A DNA stretch of 36,138 nucleotides from Pseudomonadota bacterium (lineage in GTDB: Bacteria > Pseudomonadota > Alphaproteobacteria > Rickettsiales > RGZB01): the NCBI GenBank assembly GCA_010031735.1, contig RGZB01000016.1, positions 1 to 36,138 of the forward strand, in the 5' to 3' direction. Position 1 is the stretch's first letter; each line of letters begins with the position of its first letter. Position numbers and translations under genes: made by a program. Positions 25,474-33,066 of this stretch are shown piece after piece. The notes beneath the pieces were generated by a model that was not told where the DNA came from, did not search any database, and saw only the letters and a program-made list of their open reading frames with translations.

Positions 25474-25503
25474 CGGCATACTTTTTATTGGTAACAGATG
25501 AAA

Positions 25504-25713
25504 CTAGGCAGCGATGAGTTTCAGATTCGTCGCAGAGGTTTTGCCTTTTTCGCTGGTGAGTTCGTAGCTCACGCGTTGGCCTTCATCGAGAGATGCAAAA
25601 CCAGCATCTTTTACAGCGGTGATGTGAACGAAGATGTCAGAACCACCCGCTTCCGGTTGAATGAAGCCATAACCTTTAGTCGGATTGAACCATTTTACAG
25701 TACCGTTAGCCAT
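25504..25713 (-). CDS. Cold-shock protein (CspA family)
   Basis: A 69-aa single cold-shock domain, an OB fold that binds single-stranded RNA and DNA. RNP-1 is KGYGFIQP and RNP-2 is DIFVHITAV; it opens MANGTVKWFNPTKG as these proteins do. The ORF track starts at 25749 with an extra 12 residues; ATG 25713 is correct because AAGGAGACTAAA precedes it and the domain begins there. The upstream leader is long (up to about 200 nt from a good candidate promoter) and folded, as in cold-inducible csp genes, and a DEAD-box helicase follows. Together they look like a cold or RNA-chaperone operon. Confidence 0.95.
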   Translation of the reverse strand: MANGTVKWFNPTKGYGFIQPEAGGSDIFVHITAVKDAGFASLDEGQRVSYELTSEKGKTSATNLKLIAA

Positions 25714-26032
25714 TTTAGTCTCCTTAAGTCGTTTGTGCCGCCTCACCATGAGGGGGCTTTAAGAGTTCATTCTCCCACCACTTTTGTGGGGCACTCTTGG
25801 TCAAACGCTGTAGGATCAACTAGTAAAAGCCAGATCGCTTTGTATCCTCGGATACACTGCCTAAATATACGTTGTGGCAGCCTGCACATGCAAAGAGTAG
25901 TGATTAAACTCGGGGTAGAACATACAATATTTACCACCAAAGTCAAGGGTTATAGGCTTCAAACCCGCAGTTATTCTGTATCCTGTCATTTTTGGACTAG
26001 AGAAACGGTGTGATTGCTGGTAATTTTCCGCC
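25714..26032. promoter_or_regulatory. Structured csp leader and divergent intergenic region
   Basis: This 319-base gap holds no gene I believe. On the csp side: AAGAGT (25761-25766) pairs with ACTCTT (25793-25798) enclosing a second stem CCCAC/GTGGG; CCTC/GAGG forms a small stem at 25741-25753; TGTATCC-TC-GGATACA is a dyad at 25841-25856. Such structure suits a csp 5' leader. Nothing distinct is seen for the plus-strand gene. Confidence 0.55.
25919..25946 (-). promoter_or_regulatory. Candidate csp promoter
   Basis: The minus strand reads TTGACT, 16 bases, TATGTT. Initiation here would give a 5' leader of roughly 200 nt for the cold-shock gene, a length typical of cold-regulated csp mRNAs. 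Confidence 0.5.
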
Positions 26033-26461
26033 ATGTTAGAGCGAAACATCACATTAGCTAGGGTTTTAGCGTATCTGAGTACACTACCGCTAGTGGCTGC
26101 GAGCATAGGCCAACTGGTGGGCTTTGATGCGATCAACATGCCGCTCGTCGCCTGTGCCTACGCTGCCGTCACTATCGCTTTCATCGCAGGCATCCACTGG
26201 GCGATGTATCTTTTCTATGAATCGAAGTGCCCGCACAACCTGATGCTCTCGAGTTCGCTTTTGGTGCTCTTATCCTGGTCGACGATGCTGGTGAATCTGA
26301 TGTCGATGATGCTCTTGGTGCAGGCGGGCTGTTTAGTGTTCCAGCTCTTCATCGACTTCGGGTTGAAGCGCCGTGGTTTCTATCCACAGTGGCTGTTCAC
26401 CGTCCGCCGCAACGCCACGATCATCTCGGTCGTGATGCTTATCATCCTTGCGGTGCTTTAA
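26033..26461 (+). CDS. DUF3429-like inner-membrane protein
   Basis: A 142-aa protein with about five hydrophobic segments (VLAYLSTLPLVAASIGQLVGF, PLVACAYAAVTIAFIAGIHWAMYLF, LLSSSLLVLLSWSTMLVNLMSMMLLVQAGCLVF, and ISVVMLIILAVL). The FIAGIHW element and overall layout match the DUF3429 family of small membrane proteins, whose function I do not know. Its ribosome site is weak. The next gene (CHAP lipoprotein) begins about 105 bases downstream on the same strand. Confidence 0.75.
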   Translation: MLERNITLARVLAYLSTLPLVAASIGQLVGFDAINMPLVACAYAAVTIAFIAGIHWAMYLFYESKCPHNLMLSSSLLVLLSWSTMLVNLMSMMLLVQAGCLVFQLFIDFGLKRRGFYPQWLFTVRRNATIISVVMLIILAVL

Positions 26462-26566
26462 AGTCACCGTACAGAAAAAAACATTTCCCTGGTTACCGTT
26501 CAGATTGAGCACAGAAAAAATCCATAGTAAAAATGTAGAACCAAAATAAAACAATGGAGAGTGTGG

Positions 26567-27028
26567 GTGAGGGGTTTTTTAGCGTTGCTGGTTTTAGTTG
26601 CTACGGTTTCAGGTTGCACGCATGGCAAATTCACCGTCTTCGAACCGCTGCAATGTGTGCCGTATGCCCGCGATGTCTCCGGCATCGAGATATACGGCGA
26701 TGCCTACACCTGGTGGGATAAAGCACCGAAGGAATATTCCCGCGGTCACAAACCGCGCCAGGGTTCCGTGATCGTACTTTCGAAAACTGAGCGTCTGCCG
26801 TACGGGCACGTGGCAGTGGTGGAACGGGTGGTCAGTAATCGTGAGATTCAGGTTACGCACGTCAATTTCGGCCAGGACTACAACAGCCGCCGCGTCGTCT
26901 ATCACGATATGACCGCCATCGATACATCGGCAAAAAATGACTGGTCACGCGTGCAATTCGTCATGCCGAACGGTGGCACCAGCCGCATCTACCCCGTGAG
27001 TGGTTTTGTCTACAATACGCCGCATTAA
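26567..27028 (+). CDS. CHAP-domain lipoprotein, putative peptidoglycan hydrolase
   Basis: A 153-aa protein with a signal peptide and lipobox-like VSGC. After it comes a CHAP (NlpC/P60-like amidase) domain: catalytic Cys in QCVPYARDVSGI, GDAYTWWDKA, GSVIVLSK, the catalytic His in YGHVAVVERV, and HVNFGQDYN, which fits the third polar position. CHAP enzymes cut peptide bonds in peptidoglycan. The ORF track starts at GTG 26561, which abuts the GGAGA ribosome site; GTG 26567, in frame and six bases from it, is the better start. If the lipobox is real the enzyme is anchored in the envelope. No immunity-type partner is seen, so remodelling is likelier than toxin use. Confidence 0.83.
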   Translation: MRGFLALLVLVATVSGCTHGKFTVFEPLQCVPYARDVSGIEIYGDAYTWWDKAPKEYSRGHKPRQGSVIVLSKTERLPYGHVAVVERVVSNREIQVTHVNFGQDYNSRRVVYHDMTAIDTSAKNDWSRVQFVMPNGGTSRIYPVSGFVYNTPH

Positions 27029-27114
27029 TCGATGGATATTGCTAAAAGTGTTGACCTTTCAGCCGCTTGAAGGCAACATACCTTCAACAAATTCTAAGCT
27101 CATAAGGATTCCTC

Positions 27115-27591
27115 ATGAAAAAGTTTTTCTTCCTGATACTCATCATCGTCGCAGCTTTCCTCGGTTATGCCGCGATGCAACCGACAGAATTCAAAGTCTC
27201 GCGCGACGTGTCGATCTCGGCTCCGGCGGGCATCATCTTCCCGCTCGTGAACAACCAGAAGAAATGGGCGGATTGGTCTCCGTGGGCGAAAAAAGATCCG
27301 GCAGCGAAATGGACGTTCGAAGGTAAGGACGAGGGCGTAGGTTCCATCGTACGCTGGGAAGGCAACATGGAAGTAGGTGTGGGTAGTTCCACGATTGTAA
27401 CGAGCACGCCGAACGAAAAAGTGGTGTTCCAGCTCGATTTCCAAAAACCGCTTCCCCGCAGCGCCCGCAGCAGAAGTTCCAGCGGCGGTGGCTCCGGCTG
27501 CTCCTGCAGAAGCTGCTCCGACCGCTCCTGCTGCCGCACCCGCGGCTCCTGCAGCAGCACCGGCTCCTGCGCCAGCACAATAACACATTAG
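27115..27591 (+). CDS. SRPBCC-family membrane-anchored protein, C-terminus apparently frameshifted and shortened
   Basis: Residues 1-115 look like the first half of an SRPBCC (polyketide cyclase/dehydrase-like) protein: an N-terminal membrane anchor (FFFLILIIVAAFLGYAA), then VSRDVSISAPAGIIFPLVNN, KKWADWSPWAKKDP and VGSIVRWEGN. The usual second half of the domain is absent. From 27458 the +1 frame reads an Ala/Pro-rich tail (AAPAAEVPAAVAPAAPAEAA...) ending at TAA 27581-27583, while the annotated frame reads an odd Ser/Cys/Arg-rich stretch to 27591. The switch lies at CTTCCCCGC, so one extra C, an internal deletion, or +1 slippage on CCC-C would all explain it. A strong terminator follows. Confidence 0.6.
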   Translation: MKKFFFLILIIVAAFLGYAAMQPTEFKVSRDVSISAPAGIIFPLVNNQKKWADWSPWAKKDPAAKWTFEGKDEGVGSIVRWEGNMEVGVGSSTIVTSTPNEKVVFQLDFQKPLPRSARSRSSSGGGSGCSCRSCSDRSCCRTRGSCSSTGSCASTITH

Positions 27592-27607
27592 GAATGTAAC
27601 TATTCAA

Positions 27608-27640
27608 CCCCTCCCTGTTTTACTGCAGGGAGGGGTTTTT
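27608..27640 (+). terminator. Strong intrinsic terminator
   Basis: CCCCTCCCTG (27608-27617) pairs perfectly with CAGGGAGGGG (27626-27635) and is followed by TTTTT. It closes the DUF3429-CHAP-SRPBCC stretch. Confidence 0.93.
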
Positions 27641-27652
27641 CATGGCTTGGGT

Positions 27653-28549
27653 CTAAGCGTAACGGTTGTGGTATTTCTCTACGACGTATTCAAGGAATGT
27701 GCCCGCCACATCAAAGCCTGTAATACGTTCGAAATCCTTATAGCCCGGCCTGCGGTTCGCCTCGAGCACGAGCGGCGTTTTCCCACGGCAACGGATATCG
27801 ACTCCGGAGAATTCACGTTTGAGCGCCCGCGCCGCGCGTTCCGCAATATCCTGCAGATGCGCCGCATCCATCATCGGTTTTGCGAGCACGATCTCGTTGT
27901 GTTCGAAGTTGGTGCGGAAGTCACCGGATTGCGGCTGGCGTGAAACATACACCGGCAATGCCTTATAGCCGATGACCACCACGCGGTAATCGACCTCCGC
28001 ATCCAGATATTCCTGCACCATCACTTCGCCGGGTTTATATTTCATCAGCTTCCGGCGCAGATCTGCCGCCGAGGTTGCTTTGTGTACATGCCTGCCATAG
28101 GAACCATGCCCACCTTTGATTACACAAGGATATCCCAGTCTGTCTGCCGCCTTCACGAGATCGTTCGCATCGGAGAACTGGTGCGTATGCGGCACCGCAA
28201 TACCATGCTTTGCGAGCACGACATAATCATGCAGCTTGCTCATGGCATAGCCTTCGGTGGTGAGAGAGTCGTCGATCACGATTTTGCCTGCTTCTTTGAA
28301 CAGGCGCGCAAGCGTGAGGGATTCCGAGATCATCGGGATGAAGGCGCGTACCACTAATACGTCGTATGCATCCACCAGGTTCTTGCCCTGGATAAAAGCG
28401 CCGATCTGTTTGCTATCGGCAGCGAAATGCACGTCATGCGGATCGATGGCATCCACCTGCAGACCGAGTTTCTTGCCTGCTTCCACTGCACGCGTTACTT
28501 CATAAAGATCGGTCGCGGTATCGAGCCAGAGGATGTTCGGCGGGGTCAT
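27653..28549 (-). CDS. RimK-like ATP-grasp ligase
   Basis: A 298-aa ATP-grasp enzyme, the fold that forms amide bonds through acyl phosphates. The central ATP-binding region has YPCVIKGGHGSYGRHVHKA, VQEYLD and DYRVVVIG; the metal-binding end has PLVLEANRRPGYKDFERITGFDVAG, equal to the EvN..PG..G motif of RimK and LysX. GDFRTNFEH also fits RimK. RimK adds glutamate to ribosomal protein S6, and related enzymes build lysine or make gamma-glutamyl peptides, so the substrate here is open. The start codon overlaps the stop of the symporter gene as ATGA, implying the two are coupled and act together. The annotated TAA end precedes a terminator on the other strand. Confidence 0.85.
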   Translation of the reverse strand: MTPPNILWLDTATDLYEVTRAVEAGKKLGLQVDAIDPHDVHFAADSKQIGAFIQGKNLVDAYDVLVVRAFIPMISESLTLARLFKEAGKIVIDDSLTTEGYAMSKLHDYVVLAKHGIAVPHTHQFSDANDLVKAADRLGYPCVIKGGHGSYGRHVHKATSAADLRRKLMKYKPGEVMVQEYLDAEVDYRVVVIGYKALPVYVSRQPQSGDFRTNFEHNEIVLAKPMMDAAHLQDIAERAARALKREFSGVDIRCRGKTPLVLEANRRPGYKDFERITGFDVAGTFLEYVVEKYHNRYA

Positions 28550-29808
28550 CGTTTACGTTTCGAGGTACGGGATTTCGTGGCAGGTTTCGTAGGTGCCTTA
28601 CCGGCGATGGCTTCTGCGATCACCAGATTGCCGTTCACGTTCACGGCCGTGCGGAACATATCGAGTATCCTATCGACACTTACGATCAAACCGATCAGCT
28701 CCGCCGGTACGCTTACGGTTGCCATCAGGCCCGCGATCACCGGTATGGCAGCACTCGGGATACCTGCGGTGACGATACCGGAGACGAATGCGGTGAGAGA
28801 GAGAAGGGCGTAATGTGTCAAGGTCAGCTCGACATTCGCCATCTGCGCCACGAACAGCACGGCGATCACCTGGAACATCGAGGTCGCGGTCTTTGCACCT
28901 GTTACGCCGAGTGTCAGCACCACGCGGGAGACATCCGGTTTCATGCCAAGCTTCTCTTCCGCGACACGCATGGCAACCGGGGTGGTAACGGCGGAGGAAG
29001 CGGTCGCAAGCGCCGTCGCGATCACCTCCCGCGCATCGCTCCAGAATTTCAGGGGTGATTTTTTCACCGAGATCAGCACGGCGCTGAACACCACACACTG
29101 CTGTATCGCGAGTGCGCCGAGCAGCACGCCCACATAACTCATGAGCGAGGCCATACGGTCGAAACCGGTGGTCACGATGGTGGTGAATATGAGGATGGTG
29201 ATGGAGATCGGTGCGATAAACATGGCGAAATCCACCACACGGATGGAGACGGCGAGTATCTCATCGTTCACTTTGCGGAGGATGCTATCGTTCGGCCTTC
29301 CCGCGAGTGAGAAGCCGATGAAGGCAGCAAACACCATGATCGGTATTAAGCCACCCTTGTTGGCATTCACGATCGCTTCGAACGGGTTCGAGGGCACGAA
29401 CTCCACGATCGTTTGAAGTATCGGTTGTTTCTGTAACTCGGCGATGGCGGGTGCGGCGTTCACGATCTCGCTTGCGTTCTTTCCGGGTTTCACGATCGTC
29501 ACCAGCGTGAAGGCGATCACGATGGAAGCGGCGACCATCACGGCCGCGAGCTTATAATATTTCGCGCCCACGGCACTGATCTTCCCGCCGCCCATCGAGG
29601 CGATGCCGGAAACGAGGGAACAGAATACGATCGGCACCACCACCATGAAGATGATGCGGTTGAAGAGCCCGCCGAGCGGTTTGATCTGCTCGACAAAGTC
29701 CAGAATCGTCGGTTGCAGCGGTGCGGGTGCGGATTTCGCGATGATGCCCGCGAGGGTGCCGACGATAAGCCCGATGAATATCCAGGAACCGATTTTGATC
29801 TTTTTCAT
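28546..29808 (-). CDS. DAACS-type glutamate/dicarboxylate:cation symporter, divergent
   Basis: A 420-aa inner-membrane transporter of the DAACS (GltP/DctA) fold. N-terminal KIGSWIFIGLIVGTLAGI, SSAVTTPVAM, ITAGIPSAAIPVIAGL and DRILDMFRTAVNVNGN keep the family plan, including the Arg in RTAVNVNG. Two hallmark elements differ: the cation-binding NMDGT motif is replaced by GAKTATS (about 300), and NVxGD becomes NVNGN, losing the Asp. Sodium or substrate coupling may therefore differ. The ORF track starts at 29832; ATG 29808 is better, with AAAGGACATACT before it. Its stop overlaps the RimK-like start, and an MFS gene lies 66 bases upstream on the same strand. Confidence 0.85.
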   Translation of the reverse strand: MKKIKIGSWIFIGLIVGTLAGIIAKSAPAPLQPTILDFVEQIKPLGGLFNRIIFMVVVPIVFCSLVSGIASMGGGKISAVGAKYYKLAAVMVAASIVIAFTLVTIVKPGKNASEIVNAAPAIAELQKQPILQTIVEFVPSNPFEAIVNANKGGLIPIMVFAAFIGFSLAGRPNDSILRKVNDEILAVSIRVVDFAMFIAPISITILIFTTIVTTGFDRMASLMSYVGVLLGALAIQQCVVFSAVLISVKKSPLKFWSDAREVIATALATASSAVTTPVAMRVAEEKLGMKPDVSRVVLTLGVTGAKTATSMFQVIAVLFVAQMANVELTLTHYALLSLTAFVSGIVTAGIPSAAIPVIAGLMATVSVPAELIGLIVSVDRILDMFRTAVNVNGNLVIAEAIAGKAPTKPATKSRTSKRKR

Positions 29809-29874
29809 AGTATGTCCTTTTGCCTTGGACATTATTCATACTTCAGAGCAGGGCTTGTGTGAAAGCAAATAATT

Positions 29875-31056
29875 TTATGCGTTCTTCAGTTTGCGTGGCA
29901 GCAGGATAGTGAGTATCCCGAGTGCCGGCAGGAACGACGCGATGTGATATACATACACGATGCCGTGCATATCGATCAGCTTGCCGCCGACCGCTGCCCC
30001 TAATCCACCCATGCCGAACGCGAAGCCGAAGAAGAGGCCGGAGATCATGCCCGTGCGTCCGGGAGAAAGTTCCTGCGCGTAGACGATGATGGCGGAGAAG
30101 GCCGAGGATAAAATGAGCCCGATACACACGCTCAGGATTTCCGTGCCGAGCAGGTTCGCGTACGGGAGCGCGAGTGTGAACGGCAGCACACCCAGGATCG
30201 AAACCCAGATCACGGCCTTCCTGCCGATCCTGTCACCGATCGGCCCACCCGCGAGCGTTCCTGCCGCGACCGAGGCTAAGAAGATGAACAGACGGAATTG
30301 CGCCTGCTGCGTGCTGAGTCCGAATTTCTCGATCAGATAGAACGTGTAATAGTTCGTCATGCTGGCGAGGTAGAAATGCTTGGTGAAGACGAGCGTCATC
30401 AGCACGATCATCGCGCGGATGACCACCTTGCGGCTGTAGGCCGAAACCGTACTCGCTTTTTTGCGCGCCGCACCGAGATGGTATGTTTTATACCAGCCGC
30501 CGATGCGTGTTAAGATCACGATGCCACAGAGTGCCGCAACCGAGAACCAGGCTAAGCTCCCTTGCCCGTGCGGAAGGATGACGTAAGCAGCAAGCAGCGG
30601 CCCGAGCGCCGTGCCTGCATTGCCACCGATCTGGAAAAACGATTGCGCGAAACCGTGGCGACCGCCCGCTGCCACGCGCGCCATGCGCGAGGATTCCGGA
30701 TGGAAGATCGAGGAGCCGCAGCCGATCAGTGATGCGCCGAGCAGGATAAAACCAAAGCTCGAGGCTTGCGAGAGCACGAGCAGGCCGCACAGCGTCGATG
30801 TCATGCCGACCGGGAGGGAGTAGGGCATCGGCTTCTTATCGGTGACGATACCGACGAACGGTTGCAGGAGCGACGCGGTGAATTGGAACGCGAGGGTGAT
30901 GATGCCGACCTGCGTGAAGGTGAGTGCGTATTTCTCTTTCAGGATGGGGTAGATCGCGGGAAGGAGCGACTGGATCAGGTCGTTCATCATGTGGCAGAAG
31001 CTTAAGCCTACTAAGATGGTGAGCACCGTCTGTTGTTTCTCGGTCATCGTATTCAT
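29875..31056 (-). CDS. Fosmidomycin-resistance (Fsr)-like MFS exporter
   Basis: A 393-aa major-facilitator transporter with about 12 membrane helices. The family signature IFHPESSRMARVAAGG, followed by GFAQSFFQIGGNAGTALGPLLAAY, is that of Fsr. GGPIGDRIGRK is the MFS loop motif of the second half. Fsr exports fosmidomycin in E. coli; the natural substrate is unknown. ATG 31056 has only a weak ribosome site, and ATG 31047 is an alternative. It lies upstream of the symporter and ligase on the same strand and may share their promoter, so it might export a product of the ligase, which is speculation. Confidence 0.88.
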   Translation of the reverse strand: MNTMTEKQQTVLTILVGLSFCHMMNDLIQSLLPAIYPILKEKYALTFTQVGIITLAFQFTASLLQPFVGIVTDKKPMPYSLPVGMTSTLCGLLVLSQASSFGFILLGASLIGCGSSIFHPESSRMARVAAGGRHGFAQSFFQIGGNAGTALGPLLAAYVILPHGQGSLAWFSVAALCGIVILTRIGGWYKTYHLGAARKKASTVSAYSRKVVIRAMIVLMTLVFTKHFYLASMTNYYTFYLIEKFGLSTQQAQFRLFIFLASVAAGTLAGGPIGDRIGRKAVIWVSILGVLPFTLALPYANLLGTEILSVCIGLILSSAFSAIIVYAQELSPGRTGMISGLFFGFAFGMGGLGAAVGGKLIDMHGIVYVYHIASFLPALGILTILLPRKLKNA

Positions 31057-31093
31057 GGTGATACTCTATTCAGCTTCGATATTGGATAGGCCA

Positions 31094-31135
31094 CTAAAAG
31101 AAACACCGGCCTCCGTGCATCCACGGAAGCCGGTG
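31094..31135 (-). terminator. Intrinsic terminator of the HU gene
   Basis: CACCGGC-c-TCCGTG and CACGGA-a-GCCGGTG (31104-31135) form a long stem with one mismatch; on the minus strand it is followed by TTTCTTTTAG. It separates HU from the MFS gene. Confidence 0.85.
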
Positions 31136-31154
31136 CGTGAATGCGTATTAAAAG

Positions 31155-31517
31155 TTATTTCGTCGCTGCAGATTTCAGTTTCGCGAGCGCGCGGATTTTC
31201 ACGCGTACGGAAGCCGGTTTAGCAGCCGCTTTCATCATTTCGCCCGTTGCTGGGTTACGGATGAGGGTACCTGCTTTACGAGCCGGGACTTTGCGGAGAA
31301 CGACTTTGAAGAGGCCCGGGAACATGAATTCGCCAGCGCCATTCGGATGCACGGAACCGAGCATGATGCCTTCGAGTTCAGCGAGCACGTTGTTCACTTG
31401 TGCGCGGGACAGTTCGGTGTTTTCAGCGATTTGGCTGACGATAGCAGATTTCGTCAGGCGGCTTTTCACCGGACGGATTGCTGCTGGGGCTTTCGATTTC
31501 TTTTTAGCTTTAGCCAT
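31155..31517 (-). CDS. HU/IHF-family DNA-binding protein with basic N-terminal extension
   Basis: A nucleoid protein of 120 aa. The HU-like body is recognisable from LTKSAIVSQIAENTELSRAQVNNVLAELEGIML, through FMFPGLFKVVLRKVPARKAGTLIRNPATGE, the arm and the body strand, to KPASVRVKIRALAKL. It is longer than the usual 90 aa because of a Lys/Ala-rich N-terminal extension (AKAKKKSKAPAAIRPVK) likely to bind DNA nonspecifically. GGAGACTACTA precedes the start. It is a single gene with its own terminator. The DUF1489 gene is transcribed divergently. Confidence 0.9.
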   Translation of the reverse strand: MAKAKKKSKAPAAIRPVKSRLTKSAIVSQIAENTELSRAQVNNVLAELEGIMLGSVHPNGAGEFMFPGLFKVVLRKVPARKAGTLIRNPATGEMMKAAAKPASVRVKIRALAKLKSAATK

Positions 31518-31663
31518 TAGTAGTCTCCTCTAGGGTTGCTTATAAGGAAATGCTGCGTTTTGCAGCGTTCCAGAACCGAGAGATTGCTTGGCTTCCGTGC
31601 TCTCGTCAAGTGATTTTCGCGCTATTTCTAAGGAAAAATGCACTTTTTGTGCTTTTTGACCAA

Positions 31664-31770
31664 GAAAACACGGGTTTTTAGGGTGGTTTTGCATTTCATC
31701 TCTGGTCGCGCGCGCTTTTTCGCCTATATATAGAGTGTCGAGATAACACAGGAAAACACGGTGTTTTAGG
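31664..31770. repeat. Two 19-bp near-identical direct repeats between HU and DUF1489
   Basis: GAAAACACGGGTTTTTAGG (31664-31682) and GAAAACACGGTGTTTTAGG (31752-31770) match at 17 of 19 bases, 88 bases apart. Each is itself an AAAAC...GTTTT dyad. They lie in the 267-base divergent promoter gap and could be two operators of one regulator. Confidence 0.45.
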
Positions 31771-31784
31771 CGTATATACAACGT

Positions 31785-32207
31785 ATGACCCTCCATCTGA
31801 TCAAACTTTCCGTCGGCCCCGAATCGCTTTTGGATCTCGAAGCGTGGCAGAAACAGCGCCTGAAAGCGAAGGGCAAGAAACCGGAGCTGATGCACATCAC
31901 GCGCCACATGCCGAAACGTGCGGCGGAGGTGCTGGATGGCGGTTCCATCTACTGGGTGATCAAGGGATTCATCTGCGCGCGGCAGCGTATCCTGGAACTG
32001 CGCCCCCTCACGGTCGATGGTGTCGCGCATTGTGGCATCGTCTATGATAAGCGGATGATCCGCGTCGTCCCGCGCCCGCACCGCGCCTTCCAGGGTTGGC
32101 GCTACTTCGATCCCAAAGACGCCCCCCAAGATTTAGTGAAAGGCACCATCGACGAAAACTTGCCGGAGGAATTACTCCGCGAGCTCACGGAGCTGGGGTT
32201 GTTGTAG
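31785..32207 (+). CDS. DUF1489 family protein
   Basis: A 140-aa protein with the conserved DUF1489 blocks: LHLIKLSVGPESLLDLEAWQ near the start, MHITRHMPKRAAEVLDGGSIYWVIKGFICARQRIL in the middle, then VPRPHRAFQGWRYF. The family is largely restricted to Alphaproteobacteria and its function is not known to me. The start at ATG 31785 fits the family N-terminus. Its stop directly abuts the stop of the convergent AT-rich gene at 32208. The large ORF antisense to it is a shadow. Confidence 0.9.
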   Translation: MTLHLIKLSVGPESLLDLEAWQKQRLKAKGKKPELMHITRHMPKRAAEVLDGGSIYWVIKGFICARQRILELRPLTVDGVAHCGIVYDKRMIRVVPRPHRAFQGWRYFDPKDAPQDLVKGTIDENLPEELLRELTELGLL

Positions 32208-33065
32208 CTATTTGATAAGTCCAGCCTTCCGTGCTTTAGAAATGATATATGAGACAAATGATGCGCAAGCACCAATCATAAAGAGTGCTTCTGCTTCATC
32301 AACATTTGCTGTGGAGCCATCAATAAGTGGATGACGAATACCACCTTCTTCACAAGTATAGCCATAGATTGCTCGAAATCCGTTTTTTAGTGCTGGATGT
32401 ATTCCAGACGAATTCTCAAGTTTTGCTAGGGCTTTGCTAAACTCTCCGGATGGCTCTAAGATTCGTACTACCGACTCAACCGCATGTATACTTTCTCTAA
32501 TACTATCAGCATAATTTCCTGCTGTTAGATGTATAGCAGCTTGGCTTAAATGCGCACGAGCACCGTTAAATTCTATTGTACTCAAATCTTGAAATGCTTT
32601 TTCTAGCGTATTTTTTTCAACTTCTGATGCTATTGGTATGATTGTTATGCCATCAATAATTCTATAAGCTGCCTTACTTTTTATTAAGGCAACTTCAACC
32701 TCCTCTTTAAATCTGTATAAAGATTTGCAGCGAAGCACAAATTGAATAAAACCAAGAATTTCTGCATAATTACCATCATCAAATAATTTTCTTAATTTTC
32801 TGATTTGCACTTCCTTGGTGTCGTTAAAATCATCAGCCATCAAATGTAAGTGCTCAACATGATAGCCATAAAGTATGTTGCGCCATTCCTCCATGATCAT
32901 GGAGTAGCGACAACTTCTTTGTATACTGTCATGAACAACCTTCCATAATAAGGAACGTAATTGCTGTGATATTTCCTTAAGCTGTAGTTGAGCTGGTATA
33001 GGGTGTATGCCCTCCGCTTGTTCAAAAGTTAAATTCTTTCTTACGCTAACTTGGTCATCAGTCAT
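32208..33065 (-). CDS. AbiJ-like protein (AbiJ-NTD4 type), AT-rich
   Basis: A 285-aa soluble protein. The N-terminus KNLTFEQAEGIHPIPAQLQLKEISQQLRSLLWKVV resembles the AbiJ-NTD4 domain found in abortive-infection proteins. The C-terminal part HPALKNGFRAIYGYTCEEGGIRHPLIDGSTANVDEAEALFMIGACASFVSYII fits the helical, HEPN-like region that usually goes with it; GIRH is a conserved spot. The gene is much richer in A and T than its neighbours and fits base to base between DUF1489 (no gap) and ridA (1-base gap), so it looks like acquired DNA. Phage defence is plausible from the family, but many members are untested and this has no visible partner. Confidence 0.72.
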   Translation of the reverse strand: MTDDQVSVRKNLTFEQAEGIHPIPAQLQLKEISQQLRSLLWKVVHDSIQRSCRYSMIMEEWRNILYGYHVEHLHLMADDFNDTKEVQIRKLRKLFDDGNYAEILGFIQFVLRCKSLYRFKEEVEVALIKSKAAYRIIDGITIIPIASEVEKNTLEKAFQDLSTIEFNGARAHLSQAAIHLTAGNYADSIRESIHAVESVVRILEPSGEFSKALAKLENSSGIHPALKNGFRAIYGYTCEEGGIRHPLIDGSTANVDEAEALFMIGACASFVSYIISKARKAGLIK

Positions 33066-33066
33066 A

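Noticed and set aside
31530-32129. 199-aa ORF antisense to DUF1489 and its promoter gap
   Set aside because: DUF1489 on the plus strand is clearly a conserved family; the antisense ORF has no recognisable motif and is a codon-bias shadow.
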